The position numbers and the translations under genes were made by a program. A DNA stretch of 64,000 nt from Lepidodermella squamata (taxonomy: Eukaryota; Gastrotricha): NCBI GenBank assembly GCA_047495785.1, contig JBLDXI010000021.1, positions 372,001-436,000 of the forward strand, read 5' to 3'. The notes under the pieces were generated by a model. That model was not told the DNA's origin, ran no database searches, and was given only the letters and a program-made list of their open reading frames with translations. Shown here piece after piece: positions 18,465-28,688 of the stretch; within the stretch, counting starts at the first letter, position 1; every line of letters starts with the position of its first letter.

Positions 18465-20224
18465 ATGACCACAACCCACAGCCGAGCCGAGGCTGGCAGT
18501 ACCGAAGACACTATAGCGGTGTGGAGGACGAGGAAATTTATTAAAGAGCTGATTGGAGCGAAGGGGTAAAATTCGGTTTTTAAATCTCAAATTCCCTTGA
18601 ACCTCTAGCTTTATACGTAGAAATGGCACAGGCATGATCTCGTTAATTATCCCGGCAAACGGCCAAATCGCTCGGATAAGCAAAATGCTGGTCGGTGAAG
18701 TCGGAGCTGCTGCGAACATAAAATCGACCGCCAACAGGCAGGCCGTTCAACGGGCATTGAAATCTGTTCAAGAGCGGCTGAAATTGTATCATTCTCGTGA
18801 GCTTAAAATCCGCCCTAATATAGTGGAATTTCAATGTTTTCAATTATTTAGTGCCACCAAACGGGCTGGCTATTTTTTGTGGAACCGTGCTGATGGATGA
18901 TGGCAAAGAAAGGAAGTTGTGCATCGACTTTGAACCTTACCGCCCGGCTGGGCGAGCTGTCTATCTATGCGATAGCAAGTTTCACTGTGACGAGTTGCAG
19001 GCTCAGCTTGAAGAGAATCGCAAATACGGCTTCATAGTTGTCGACGGCAACGGAGCGCTCTACGCTACGTTGGCAGGAAATTCGCGCCAAATCTTACACG
19101 TTTTTGGCGTTGATTTGCAAAATAAGCAGGGCCGGGGCGGTCAGTCGCAACAACGATTTGACCGGAATCGATTAATTCAGCGGCATAATTACCTGCGAAA
19201 GGTTGCTGAGATCGCTACGAAGTTGTTCATAGTTCAGGATAAGGTGAACGTTGAAGGCTTCATAATTGCTGGATCAGCTGCTATCAAGGATGAATTGGTT
19301 CAATCCGATCTATTCGACAAGGTCAGAATTTAAAAAACTTATTTGAAAAATAATCAACTTTTTACAAAATAGCGATTAGCTGCGAAAGTAATTAAGGTGG
19401 TCGACGTAGCTTATGGCGGAAATCGCGGGCTCAATCAGGCTATCGATTTAGCCGCGGATGCTATATTAAACGTCAAATATTTCCACGATAAAGCCGTAAT
19501 AAGTATGCGAATTAAAATCTAATAATGCCTGAAATCTACTTTCAATATTTTTTCAGCGAATTTTTTCGACGAAATCGGCGCCAATTCGGACAAAGTTATT
19601 TTTGGCGTGGACGAGACAATGCATTGCCTAGAAACAGGCGGCGCTGTCTTGACATTGATTGTATGGGAAAACCTGGACGTGGTCAGGTACACTGTTCGTC
19701 GCAAGGTGCCCACAGATGACGACGCTGTTGAGGACGCTGTAAAAACGGTCTATGTGCGACCTGAGCAAATTAAGCGCGGCAACTCTTGACTGACTAAGGC
19801 TCTCGGCATCTCTGACGGAAGATCTCAGGATGCCGAAATCGTTGACAGCCAGCCCCTCATTGACTGGATCGTCGAGAACCATTCAAAATTCGGTAAGAAA
19901 AGACTCTGAATTGCGGAACTATTACCAATTGATAACGATTCAAATTGTATAGGCTGCAAGCTAGAACTCGTGAGCGACACTACGCCAGAAGGAAATCAAT
20001 TTTGCAAGGGGTTCGGCGGCTTAGGGGGTATACTTTGTTGCTTTTCGGATCCTAATTGAGGGTAACTATTGTTGCGACATTTTACAGGAATGCTGCGCTA
20101 CAAAGTTGACATGGCAGCTTTTTCAAGTCCATTGGCTGATCCGGAAACTGGCGCGGGGGCGAGTGGCACGGTCGATGAAGCTGAGGATCCGGCTGATCTT
20201 TTTGATCTCGCCGACTACATATAA
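18465..20224 (+). CDS. divergent eRF1 (translation release factor) with in-frame TGA
   Basis: Seven exons with matching phases: 18465-18565, 18621-18796, 18852-19321, 19373-19502, 19557-19892, 19953-20027 and 20088-20224. The product aligns along its length with eukaryotic release factor 1, which reads stop codons and triggers peptidyl-tRNA hydrolysis. Visible motifs are NIKS (within [12 protein letters not shown]), YxCxxxF (YLCDSKF), the catalytic GGQ ([10 protein letters not shown]), the domain 3 core [15 protein letters not shown] and an acidic C-terminal end (LFDLADYI). Two things are odd. First, a TGA at 19787-19789 lies in frame at about codon 370 of 474, in context TCT TGA CTG A, while clear eRF1 sequence continues in the same frame for about 100 codons. 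Second, the decoding motifs differ from the usual TASNIKS (here AAANIKS) and GTS (here GTG). Readthrough, splicing of an in-frame 51-bp segment (19748-19798), a nonsense allele or a sequence error could each explain the TGA. Confidence 0.88.
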
Positions 20225-20412
20225 AAATTGGAAGGATAATGATGTTCACAGATTACTACGTATAAGCACTAAGGATCCGTTTCAATTGTTCACATCCCCC
20301 ATAAATGACTCTGTATACTAAGTTTAAATCGCAAACTTACAAATCCATAGCTTGCAATTATATTCAAATATAAAAGATTGGCATGTAATGTTCCTTATAA
20401 TCTTTATTAAAT

Positions 20413-21168
20413 TCAAGCGCGATTACGAGCGGGAAATGGGTCATCGCCATCATTGGTATGGATTTTCGAAGTTTCGGCTTCGTATCTCACCCGCCTTACA
20501 AATCGTCGACGCTGCCGTTGTCCACCGCATAAGAACTTAGTAACCACATAATAAATCAACAACAGCAAAATAGCCGCGGAGAAGCCGTAGAAAACGGAGA
20601 CACTTATGACCCATACTTTACAGCCGTGATAAGTCCAATCGAATTTTACGTTTTGATCGATATTAGCTTCAACAACATTGTAACGCCGGTAAATCACGCC
20701 GAATTTGTTGTAGACGACGCAGAGCAAGTTAGATCCGGGTTGAACTTCGGAAGGGAGTGGCCATGAGAAAATGCCGTCAACATTTTCTAGTTTGAACAGA
20801 GCTGTCTCCTTGCCTGGGCCGTAGTTATCGATCATAGCATACCATTTGATCAAGGCTTGGCCAATTTTGACAGAACAGTCTAGGTCTGGACAGGTGCTGG
20901 GATTGTGACCGCAAGAGCGAATCCCAAGCTCGAATTGATTGGGTTCTAAGCGAAATATTGGGGTTGTTAATTTCACTCCGCTGCCGTCCGAGAGTCGAAC
21001 TAGCTTTTCAACGCTGCTTGCCAATTCCTTAAAGTCAGCTGCGACAAGACCGGGCGCAATCGTGTCGTTGTAGTAGAGTAGGTCTGTGGCGTTCTCAGAT
21101 GCGTTAATAATGGAGGAAACCATCATCAACACCGTAATCGGAAATAAAATTGAAACTCTTGAAATCAT
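20413..21168 (-). CDS. single-exon Ig-like type I membrane protein
   Basis: 251 residues from the minus-strand ATG at 21168. A signal peptide (ILFPITVLMMVSSIINA) is followed by an Asn-glycosylation site, a linker (TTPIFRLEPNQFELGIRSC), one Ig-like domain and a membrane helix. The Ig-like part is CPDLDCSVKIGQALIKWY to GSNLLCVVYNKFGVIYRRY, and the helix is VWVISVSVFYGFSAAILLLLI. A basic tail follows (RQRRRFVRRVRYE). The Ig domain and linker match the last exons of the two receptors at 22.3 and 24.3 kb, so this looks like a family member without the lectin modules. It has no intron in the coding region. A minus-strand AATAAA lies just past the stop (about 20404), and an acceptor-like aatattttag lies about 17 bases before the ATG. 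Ligand unknown. Confidence 0.75.
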   Translation of the reverse strand: MISRVSILFPITVLMMVSSIINASENATDLLYYNDTIAPGLVAADFKELASSVEKLVRLSDGSGVKLTTPIFRLEPNQFELGIRSCGHNPSTCPDLDCSVKIGQALIKWYAMIDNYGPGKETALFKLENVDGIFSWPLPSEVQPGSNLLCVVYNKFGVIYRRYNVVEANIDQNVKFDWTYHGCKVWVISVSVFYGFSAAILLLLIYYVVTKFLCGGQRQRRRFVRRVRYEAETSKIHTNDGDDPFPARNRA

Positions 21169-21260
21169 CAGTGATTATGCGAAATCTAAAATATTTGCAA
21201 AGCATTAATTACACTTTATTGAAATGACTCATCATTAGAAAGTATTTTCGCTTCCGGGTA

Positions 21261-21479
21261 TTAGGTTTTAGGATTTTGACCTCTCATTTGGACATTATGC
21301 TCAGGTCCTGCAAGTTGTGAGAAAGTGATGTTCGACATTGGCCTCGATGCGAGGATGCAGTTTCTAGACAGGTGGATGTAGTCGGTCCAAAAGGCAACAG
21401 CTATGATTATTGCAGCAAACAGGAAGCCAACCAGGTATGACACAGGTAAGATCCACGCAAATTCGTGCACGCATGTCAT
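21261..21479 (-). CDS. small one-pass membrane protein
   Basis: A 72-residue frame from a true ATG (21479) with a strong membrane helix (VSYLVGFLFAAIIIAVAFW) and a short polar C-terminus. A polyadenylation signal (aataaa, minus strand, about 21222) lies about 40 bases after the stop, which supports a real short gene. It could be a short mRNA of its own or the leading gene of a unit with the Ig protein downstream on the same strand. Family not recognised. Confidence 0.5.
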   Translation of the reverse strand: MTCVHEFAWILPVSYLVGFLFAAIIIAVAFWTDYIHLSRNCILASRPMSNITFSQLAGPEHNVQMRGQNPKT

Positions 21480-22314
21480 GGTTTCAGTATATCAACTGAA
21501 TGGATCGGATTCTTAGCTGTAGAGGACTGCGGCAGATTTTATTAGTCCAGACAGCACTTTTTTATTTTATTCATCCGAGTTTCAGGAATTAGCGTTTCGA
21601 CATCTGTGGTTTTTAATGTCTTTCCCGTTTACGTATTATAGTTGATAACTCCTGTGCATCATTTAGCCTATATTATTTGTTCCTTGTCAATCCTCAATTC
21701 ACTCTCTATCATAAAAATACAATTGAGGTATCTGAAATGGTAAATAAACAATATATTAGTGACCTAATTAGGGACTTATTTGATTGTTGCAGTAGTAATA
21801 ATATTGCTCATGCTGAATAGCTTTCGAAATTAGTAGACTATGATTCATTTTCGGTTGTAGTGATATTATGTCACTTCTGAGCCACGCAAAATGCCGTCTT
21901 GCAACCCGTACTTGGATCGTGAGTTCAAATTTTTGAATTAAATTCCACGAAAGAGTGAGCCTGTTTACGTACGCCGATTGGAAGAGTGCCAACGGACATG
22001 TTTGTTTGAGTAAACGTCGGATACTGCGGCGGGTATTATAAACGTGAGTGGAAAATTTGAAATGAGTGTGTGTCCGCGTGATTCATCGCCCATTTATGAG
22101 AAGCGCAGGTGGTTGAGCCTCAAGAGCACGCCTGCGCTATTACATACGATGATCGCATAATGAAGCCACTATTAACACAGGGAATACTACACCCGTATCT
22201 TTGAAGACAGAGTATTGCAATTACAGTTATTACCCAGATATCATTGCGATGCAATTAACGATGTTCATTTCCAGTGTTTATTAAATCGTCTGATGAGTAT
22301 TTTTGCTAACAAGG
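21480..22314. other. intergenic stretch
   Basis: Divergent promoter region between the minus-strand membrane protein and the plus-strand lectin-Ig receptor. AT-rich, with no supported coding features. Confidence 0.4.
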
Positions 22315-24113
22315 ATGCTTAACAAGATGCTCATCTTACCAACGATACTCAGCGTTTTGCTTTTGATGACGGCTTGCGATGGCAGTGAACCTTGGAGTGA
22401 GAATCCGGACGATGACAGCCGTGAATGGGAGACCCCAGCCGTTGAAGACCCTTTTGAGGAAGAGAATGTGGTGCAGGTCGAGGAAGCTTCTGTGGATGTC
22501 CCAAATGGTCACTACTACGCAACATCAGACTTCCAGCCGAAGGATCATGCCTCATTCCACGATATTGCCGATATCTTTCACCTAAATACGAGCGAAATCG
22601 ATACTAGCTGGCTACTCTTTGGATCTGCAAAAATCAATGAAGTTAAAGAGCTTGAATTGAACTCACGTCTGGAACGGGAAAACTTGACGGGTTTCATGGC
22701 GAGTAAAAAAGTATAAAATGTCAATTTACTTAATTATCTGAGCGAATTTTTCTTTTTTTTCACAGCCTCTGCCCTTGTCGATTTCCAACGATTCTCAGCA
22801 CATCGGATGGAGAATAGATGCTACGTTTGAATTGGAGATACTTAAGCTTAACAAGTCTTCTGTCGTCGATGGAGGATCGCATGTTGTTATGTATCTCGCC
22901 AAAGCAAGCCACGTTAATCTTCTGAACAGTATGCATTTGCTTTTAAATGATCGTTTTGAACTTGAATTGATCCTGCAGAACTAGAAAGCTTCAGTTTTCA
23001 ATCAGTGCTCAACCTTGTAATGTTTCCTGAAAACAATGCGATCTCAGAGGGGGTCATCGCTGCGTTCACCAGGACGACCGATCATGATACGGTTATTTTC
23101 ACTTTACCTTTCCCTTCAGCATCTCGAAGTGGTATATTTTTTAGGTAACTGGTAGTATGATGGGAGGAGAGTATGCGAATGCCATAAATATTTGCTCTCC
23201 TGTTACATCCCACCCCCCTAACAACGAATCAATCACAATATCAATCATGGGCCACGGCACTGTTTTGGAGGTACAACCAAAGTTTCAACTCCAACCAAAT
23301 CTCTATTACAACATTTTAGAGCCGAATCGAATGGTGGCATTCCGACCGCTCAATTTGTAGGTTCAGTCAAAAGTACTCCGAAGCCGCTGCTAAACGACTG
23401 ATAGGCAACGATGCGTTGCACTTGATAGTGATGGCACCGCCTTTTACTGCGAAACATGATCCCGAGGACAAACCTGCAGTATTTTCACCTGTGAAAGTAA
23501 AAAGCATCGGATTTGCCCCCATCTTCACGGGTAAAAACCACATTTTCACTTTATTTTCTTTTAATAATGTTAATCTTGCTACATAGTTTCCGTCAACAAT
23601 AAACCGTCAAGCCCTAAATTCGCCAGTAATCCAGGATTGCATTGGATTGAATTGCAAAGCTGTAATCAGCCTTCATTACTTGATTGCTCAACAGAATTCT
23701 CCCACTCAACGCCAATGACGTTGTGGTTCCGGAAATCAAACCACCAGCATAATGTATCACGAATTTTAGGAGCTGATGGTTTGCAAGTTATTGATCTCAA
23801 CGCCGTTGAAAATTGTCAACCTGGCGATAGCTACGTTTGCCTAGTCAGAAATCATTACGGTATAGCTAAACGTCAGTTCGTCATCAAAACCGAAACTCAG
23901 TCAGACGAAAGCTTCTTGAATAATCTACCTGGCCAGAGAGCCTTCTTCTTTTTTATCGGAGCCCTGGTCATGGCGTTAGTTCTAGCAATAATTCACTTCT
24001 CCAAGGTTGTTTTAGCGCGAAGGAAGGAAAAACTCAAATCTCAATCTGGTGCTAATCTTAGCAATCAATCAACACCAAGTTACGAGCTCCTTCGAAAGAC
24101 TGAATCTATTTAA
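22315..24113 (+). CDS. lectin-Ig membrane receptor 1 (one lectin module)
   Basis: Exons: 22315-22710, 22766-22928, 22979 to about 23131, 23145-23270, 23320-23530 and 23587-24113. A signal peptide (LILPTILSVLLLMTACDG) and an acidic linker lead to one L-type-lectin-like module. Its landmarks are SWLLFGSAKI, TGFMASKK|PLPLS, GWRIDATFELE, HVVMYLAKA, NICSPV, IEWWHSD and ALHLIVMAPP. The last exon holds an Ig-like domain (SLLDCS, TLWFRK, DSYVCLVRNHYGIAKR), a membrane helix (FFFIGALVMALVLAII) and a tail ending SYELLRKTESI. The 3/4 junction is unresolved. The visible gap (gtatattttttag, 23132-23144) is 13 bp and leaves the wrong phase. A phase-consistent intron 23017-23144 would delete conserved strands, so a deletion or assembly error is likely here. 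AATAAA at about 24139. Probably a cell-surface glycan or ligand receptor, by inference. Confidence 0.7.
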
Positions 24114-24344
24114 TTAGAATTTCAAGTTTTAGATAAATAATAGTTTAAATAAAATTCTAATTTGATGAATAATCCGACGCGAATTGCGCAGACTGACGTG
24201 GTGAACTTGGTATTGAATACAATTGAAGCTAACGGTATTAATCTGAAATGCAACCGTGCATGACAATAACCCGACAGGAAAAAGCAGCGTGTGATAGATA
24301 GTCTGCAAATATATACCATTTGTTTTTTGCTTTCTGTGTTTCAA

Positions 24345-27220
24345 ATGAAATTACAGCGTTGGGTTCTGTTGGCCCCACTTTTCGTCTGCCTAGCTGCAAC
24401 AAGCGAATACGAGGACTACGCGGCAAATCGCGAGGTCGATTCGGAAGATTACGTTGAGGATGTAATTCCGTTCATAGAACGGAATTATGCTGAGGTTGAA
24501 ACGATTGACAGGCGTGCGATACCTGGTACGCTTCATTCTGATTTTCAGTCTGGACGTAAGTTGTAACTACGTCATTTGTTAAGTCAACATCGATGTTGAT
24601 TCACAGAGAAAAGCAAATGGCGGGCTTCCGAGGGGGTTAAGTGGGATTGGAACGGCGTATACTTGATACCAGATGAAAGCAGCAAAGCGAGATACGTAAT
24701 ATCGCAAAATCCACTCCCCGAACATTTTCTCAAGGGTTCCAAGTCCAGCTGGAGAATCGGTGTTGAATACTCCTTGAAGCTTGACGAAAACGACGATGGT
24801 CTGACAGATTTTTCGAACCCGGCGCAAGACGCAGCTGTCATTCTCATTTCAAAGTCCGGATTCGACCAATTGCAATCTGACGACTTTCGCCTTGATAAAA
24901 TGGTTGCTGGTTCAGGATTCGCAGTTCCGATTCAAGCCAGGCGTACAGTGACTTTCAGCAACGAAACCTTTCTAACAGTCAAGGGCCAGTCAAGCTTTGA
25001 TATTTCAGCTTTATTCGCGGATCACCTTCCTGGCTCATGTGTTGTGCCTTTCGCTAGAAAGGGCACTGCCAAGGCACACCTTTCTTCACACCTCGTCATT
25101 CATCGCACTTACGGCTCTAATTATATATATGTAAGTCTGGCAAACTACCGATTTAGAGTTTTTGTCAGTGATTACTTATGAATTCTTTGTAGATTGAAGT
25201 ACCTGAAGGAAAGTGTCTTCTGGAGTTCAGGCCAGGCATGCTTTGGGCTAAGGAATACTACCTTGCTATCATGGCATGGGGGCGCTTTTCAATCGACCAC
25301 TTTAGCATACAATCTATCAGAGTAATTTCCAGTGAAAAGGATCCTTCCGCTGAAGATAAAGGTTAGCAAACCTTTTCACTGTTCAAGATTGCAAAATTAC
25401 TGTTTGTTACAGAGGAGAAGAAGAAAGATGACGACACTATTGTCGCCTTAAACAATCCTACTTTTACATTGGAAGACATGATGGGGACTCTTTTCGATAA
25501 TAACAATGTGAAATCAACAACGGAAAGTCCAGATTACATGAACTCAGAAGAGCCGGAGCAAGGCTTCGCAACGCAAAATGTTAAAGAATCGACCGATTAC
25601 TATCATTATTTATTCGATAGCTTCCATCTTACGTTCCCATTGAAAGGTAAACTTCAGCGATTACAAAAATCCAATGCATAGCTCTTGCACAACATTCAAG
25701 AATCAAACTGGTTAGTTTACGGAGCGGCCATTGCTTCTGATGAAAATCGTATGGTTATGATGAACCCATTTGCTGAAAATGACAATCGATCTGGTATAAT
25801 TATGGCACGAGAAGTACGTATTTACATATTCATCATTTATTATATGGCTTCATTTTTTTATTTTGCTAGCCTGTACCAACAGTCGATCCGTGGAGGCTGG
25901 ACGCTAAGTTTCACGTTGGCCACCGCAGGCGTAACGAATCATTTTACGATTCACGCGACCACGGGTTCTTCACCCTAGCCTTCATAACAGATCGGGTCGC
26001 TCAGACTATAAAAGGTAATAGAACTCCCATGCCATGTATAACCATTACCAGTTATCGTCGATCGTCTCACTTTAGATAATGGGGATGCGACAACTGTTGG
26101 AACTGCATTGTCACGCAAAGGTGAATACGCAAAAGAGGCTATGTTTTCCGTGGGAGTCTTTCTATCGATAGGCGATGATGAGGTCTGTTTATCTTGTGCA
26201 TGCATTCTAGCTTGTGTATCATTTCGTCTATATGCTTAGATCAGAAGCTACTTGGTACCGTCTTCATCAGAACCGGTAGATACCATCGTCGAAGTTTGCA
26301 GATCACCGCTGTCAGACATTGATTGGAGCGGCGACGTTGATCCTAAAGATGCTTTTGTAAATGAGACGTACACGATTTCTATCATTAAAAAAGATACGAA
26401 CGAGATGGACGTTAGGATGGAGTGGTGGCAAGGCGTTGAGAACGGCAGAAATGCAAAGCCTTCTAAAGTTGTCTGTACAAAAGAATTCGAAATTGAGGCA
26501 GCACAATGGCCCTTCCAATTCAACGACTCGATATATCTGATAGCATACGCCGATAACAAGCAGCAAAGCACTACCGCATCGAAGTTTCACAACGTTGATG
26601 TCGACTTGGTTGCGCTAACGATTTCACCTCTAATTTCGGGTAACAGCAATATTTTGATTTAGTTTGTCAATTAAAATGAGATTATATGCCTAGTTGATAT
26701 CAGAACAATTCCATCAGCTCCAATTTTCGTTAACGACGACAAAATACGCGATATTTACGTGCCAATTTGCAACGAAGCGTCGACGATTCACTGTCTCCTG
26801 GATTGCTCAACCATCATGGCGAATCCAAGGCCGTACACCTTTTGGCTGAAGAAACCGGTTGACGTCTCAGGAAAGCTGTTACAGATTACAGGAGCAGAGG
26901 GACACTCTGTTCTACAGCTGAACAAGCTCGACAACATCAGAATCGGCGACGCGATTGCTTGCATTGTCCAGAATGATTACGGTGTCTCGCGTCGCACTTT
27001 TTACGTCACTGACGACCACGACTTGCTGGGCGCGAACGCCCGTAATACTGATCGTTCGTCGGCAGGCATCAAAGCTCTCCTCTTCTTTTCCGGGATTTTC
27101 ACTGTTGCAATAATTTTCAGCATTGCTCTAGCTGCCAAAGTAGTCAGAAATAGGATAGTTAGACAACGGACGATTGCCGATACTTATTCTTTATTGCAAA
27201 GGGCTGATCAAGGCCTGTGA
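24345..27220 (+). CDS. lectin-Ig membrane receptor 2 (two lectin modules)
   Basis: Nine exons with consistent phases: 24345-24555, 24607-25130, 25193-25361, 25413-25646, 25701-25813, 25870-26014, 26076-26182, 26240-26639 and 26694-27220, giving 809 residues. Order: signal peptide (VLLAPLFVCLAATSE), acidic linker, lectin-like module 1, acidic linker, module 2, Ig-like domain, helix and tail. Module 1 has VKWDWNGVYLIP, SWRIGVEYSLK, SCVVPF and KCLLEFRP to YYLAIMAWGRFS. Module 2 has NWLVYGAAIASDE, PWRLDAKFHVG, EVCRSPLS, MEWWQG and SIYLIAYAD. The Ig-like domain runs from HCLLDCS through YTFWLKK to AIACIVQNDYGVSRR, the helix is LLFFSGIFTVAIIFSIALAA, and the tail ends TYSLLQRADQGL. The last exon and module layout match receptor 1, so the two are tandem duplicates and receptor 2 gained or kept an extra module. 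Several N-x-S/T sites are present. AATAAA at about 27246. Ligand unknown. Confidence 0.75.
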
Positions 27221-27284
27221 TGTAACCGAGCCGTATTCATTTAAGAAATAAAATAATCAAGGCAGCATGAAATATTTGTATGAT

Positions 27285-28688
27285 TTAGTGGAAACAATTA
27301 AATTTGCATGGAACACATGAGAAGTTCGCGATAGGTGTCTCTGGGTTATCATGGATCCATTTCTTGAAAACCAGACCAGCTGATTGTTGGTACCAAGTTT
27401 TGTTGAAGCCGTAGCGATTATTAGGGTACTCATGCACCAAGTAAGTCCTGTTGAACAGTAGCTCATGAAAGCAATGTACTGCTAACGCGTCCGAACGGAT
27501 CATCAATTTATTTACAAAGAGCTCAGGCCGTTTGCCAAGCCGCTTTAGGTCTCCGAGCCCGAAGACACACACGCCATGGCGCCACTGTCCTTTGCAAGTC
27601 GCATTGTCATAATCTTCCCATTCAGAAAATCTCGTCACCCAATCTTTACGACCAACAGATACACATCGCCCAGGGTAACCACCTGGAACATGGACATTTT
27701 CGATGTTGTGATTCATAGTTGCCCAGTAAGCTTCGTCCATCAAAACCGAATTGTCGATATACCGGACCAAGTCAGCAGCAATTTCACTCGAAATTAAGTA
27801 CTCGGCGAACGAACGGCTGAGGGAGGTGCTGACAGATCCTTTGTAAATCTTTAATGCCCGGGCAGGATTAGGCATTGTTGTCTGCTGCAGCTCTTTGTCG
27901 TAATCGAATTCCAAGGGTAGACCATTTTCTTCATATGTTACAGATATCCGCTTGTTTAGCAACGTTTCGTCTATTTCGAGCAGTTCTACGTCGTTGGTTT
28001 CATTGAGAATTTTCGCAATTTGAACCAATTCTCTGTTTGTTCTCAACGGAAAATCTTGGCCCTGAAGAGTGAAAACATATTTCCATGGATGACCGCTTTT
28101 GAGTAGGGCTTTCAAACAGCTGCGATATGCTCGAATCATGTTCAACCCCAGTGATGAAACTGAGTACTGCTCTTCGGCTACTATGACGTTTGGGAAGCAT
28201 CTGGCGAATCGCCGAAGACCGCTTTCAAACAACTGCGGTGATTTCAAGTCGATATGGAGGCAGTACAAGTTTTGTGGGGCATAGATCGCGCTGAGAAGTA
28301 GCTCGACTTGCAGTAAATCTTCGTTAACAGGAACGGCGTAGGCTAACGGAAATGCAGCCTCCTCGACACTGCCCGGTTCATCCGGATAGAAGAATCGCTC
28401 TTTAATGGTCTCGCAGGAGGCAAAAGCTTTCCAAGTTGAGAACTCTTTCTCCAATTTCATCGGTTTTAAAGCCTGTCCGATCGCTGCTGCGTCTCCTTCC
28501 ATTATCGCAGGGCAGTCATAGCTGTGCCGCCTTTTGTAGAACACCTCTGTAGTTGGCCTTGAGCCGTCTTCCGTGTCTAACTTCAGGTGGCGATTTGGAG
28601 TGGTGGCGATTAATGCGTAGGTTACAACAGCCGCGAAAAGAAATCCCACACAGCCGTTGCGAGTTCTCTTGCCGAAAATTCGCGTCAT
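27285..28688 (-). CDS. Core-2/I-branching-type glycosyltransferase 1
   Basis: A single-exon minus-strand gene, 467 residues if started at the ATG at 28688. I chose that start over more upstream codons because it aligns with the start of the paralogue next door. It is a type II Golgi protein: short cytosolic end, one anchor (CVGFLFAAVVTYALIATT), then a luminal domain of the beta-1,6-N-acetylglucosaminyltransferase family (Branch domain). Family landmarks are FPLAYAVPV, LYCLHIDLKSP, VFTLQGQDFPLRTN, GGYPGRCVSVGRKDW and a Cys-rich CKGQWRHGVCVFGLGDLKRL. Such enzymes add branching GlcNAc to O-glycans or poly-LacNAc in the Golgi. The C-terminus (CVPCKFNCFH) is also conserved in the paralogue. It converges with receptor 2, with only 64 bp between the stops. 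Confidence 0.88.
   Translation of the reverse strand: MTRIFGKRTRNGCVGFLFAAVVTYALIATTPNRHLKLDTEDGSRPTTEVFYKRRHSYDCPAIMEGDAAAIGQALKPMKLEKEFSTWKAFASCETIKERFFYPDEPGSVEEAAFPLAYAVPVNEDLLQVELLLSAIYAPQNLYCLHIDLKSPQLFESGLRRFARCFPNVIVAEEQYSVSSLGLNMIRAYRSCLKALLKSGHPWKYVFTLQGQDFPLRTNRELVQIAKILNETNDVELLEIDETLLNKRISVTYEENGLPLEFDYDKELQQTTMPNPARALKIYKGSVSTSLSRSFAEYLISSEIAADLVRYIDNSVLMDEAYWATMNHNIENVHVPGGYPGRCVSVGRKDWVTRFSEWEDYDNATCKGQWRHGVCVFGLGDLKRLGKRPELFVNKLMIRSDALAVHCFHELLFNRTYLVHEYPNNRYGFNKTWYQQSAGLVFKKWIHDNPETPIANFSCVPCKFNCFH

Noticed and set aside
23017-23144. 128-bp intron in receptor 1 as the true 3/4 junction
   Set aside because: It is phase-consistent but would remove residues (for example EGVIAAFTRTTDHDTVIF) that match the lectin module of the paralogue, so I prefer a local lesion.
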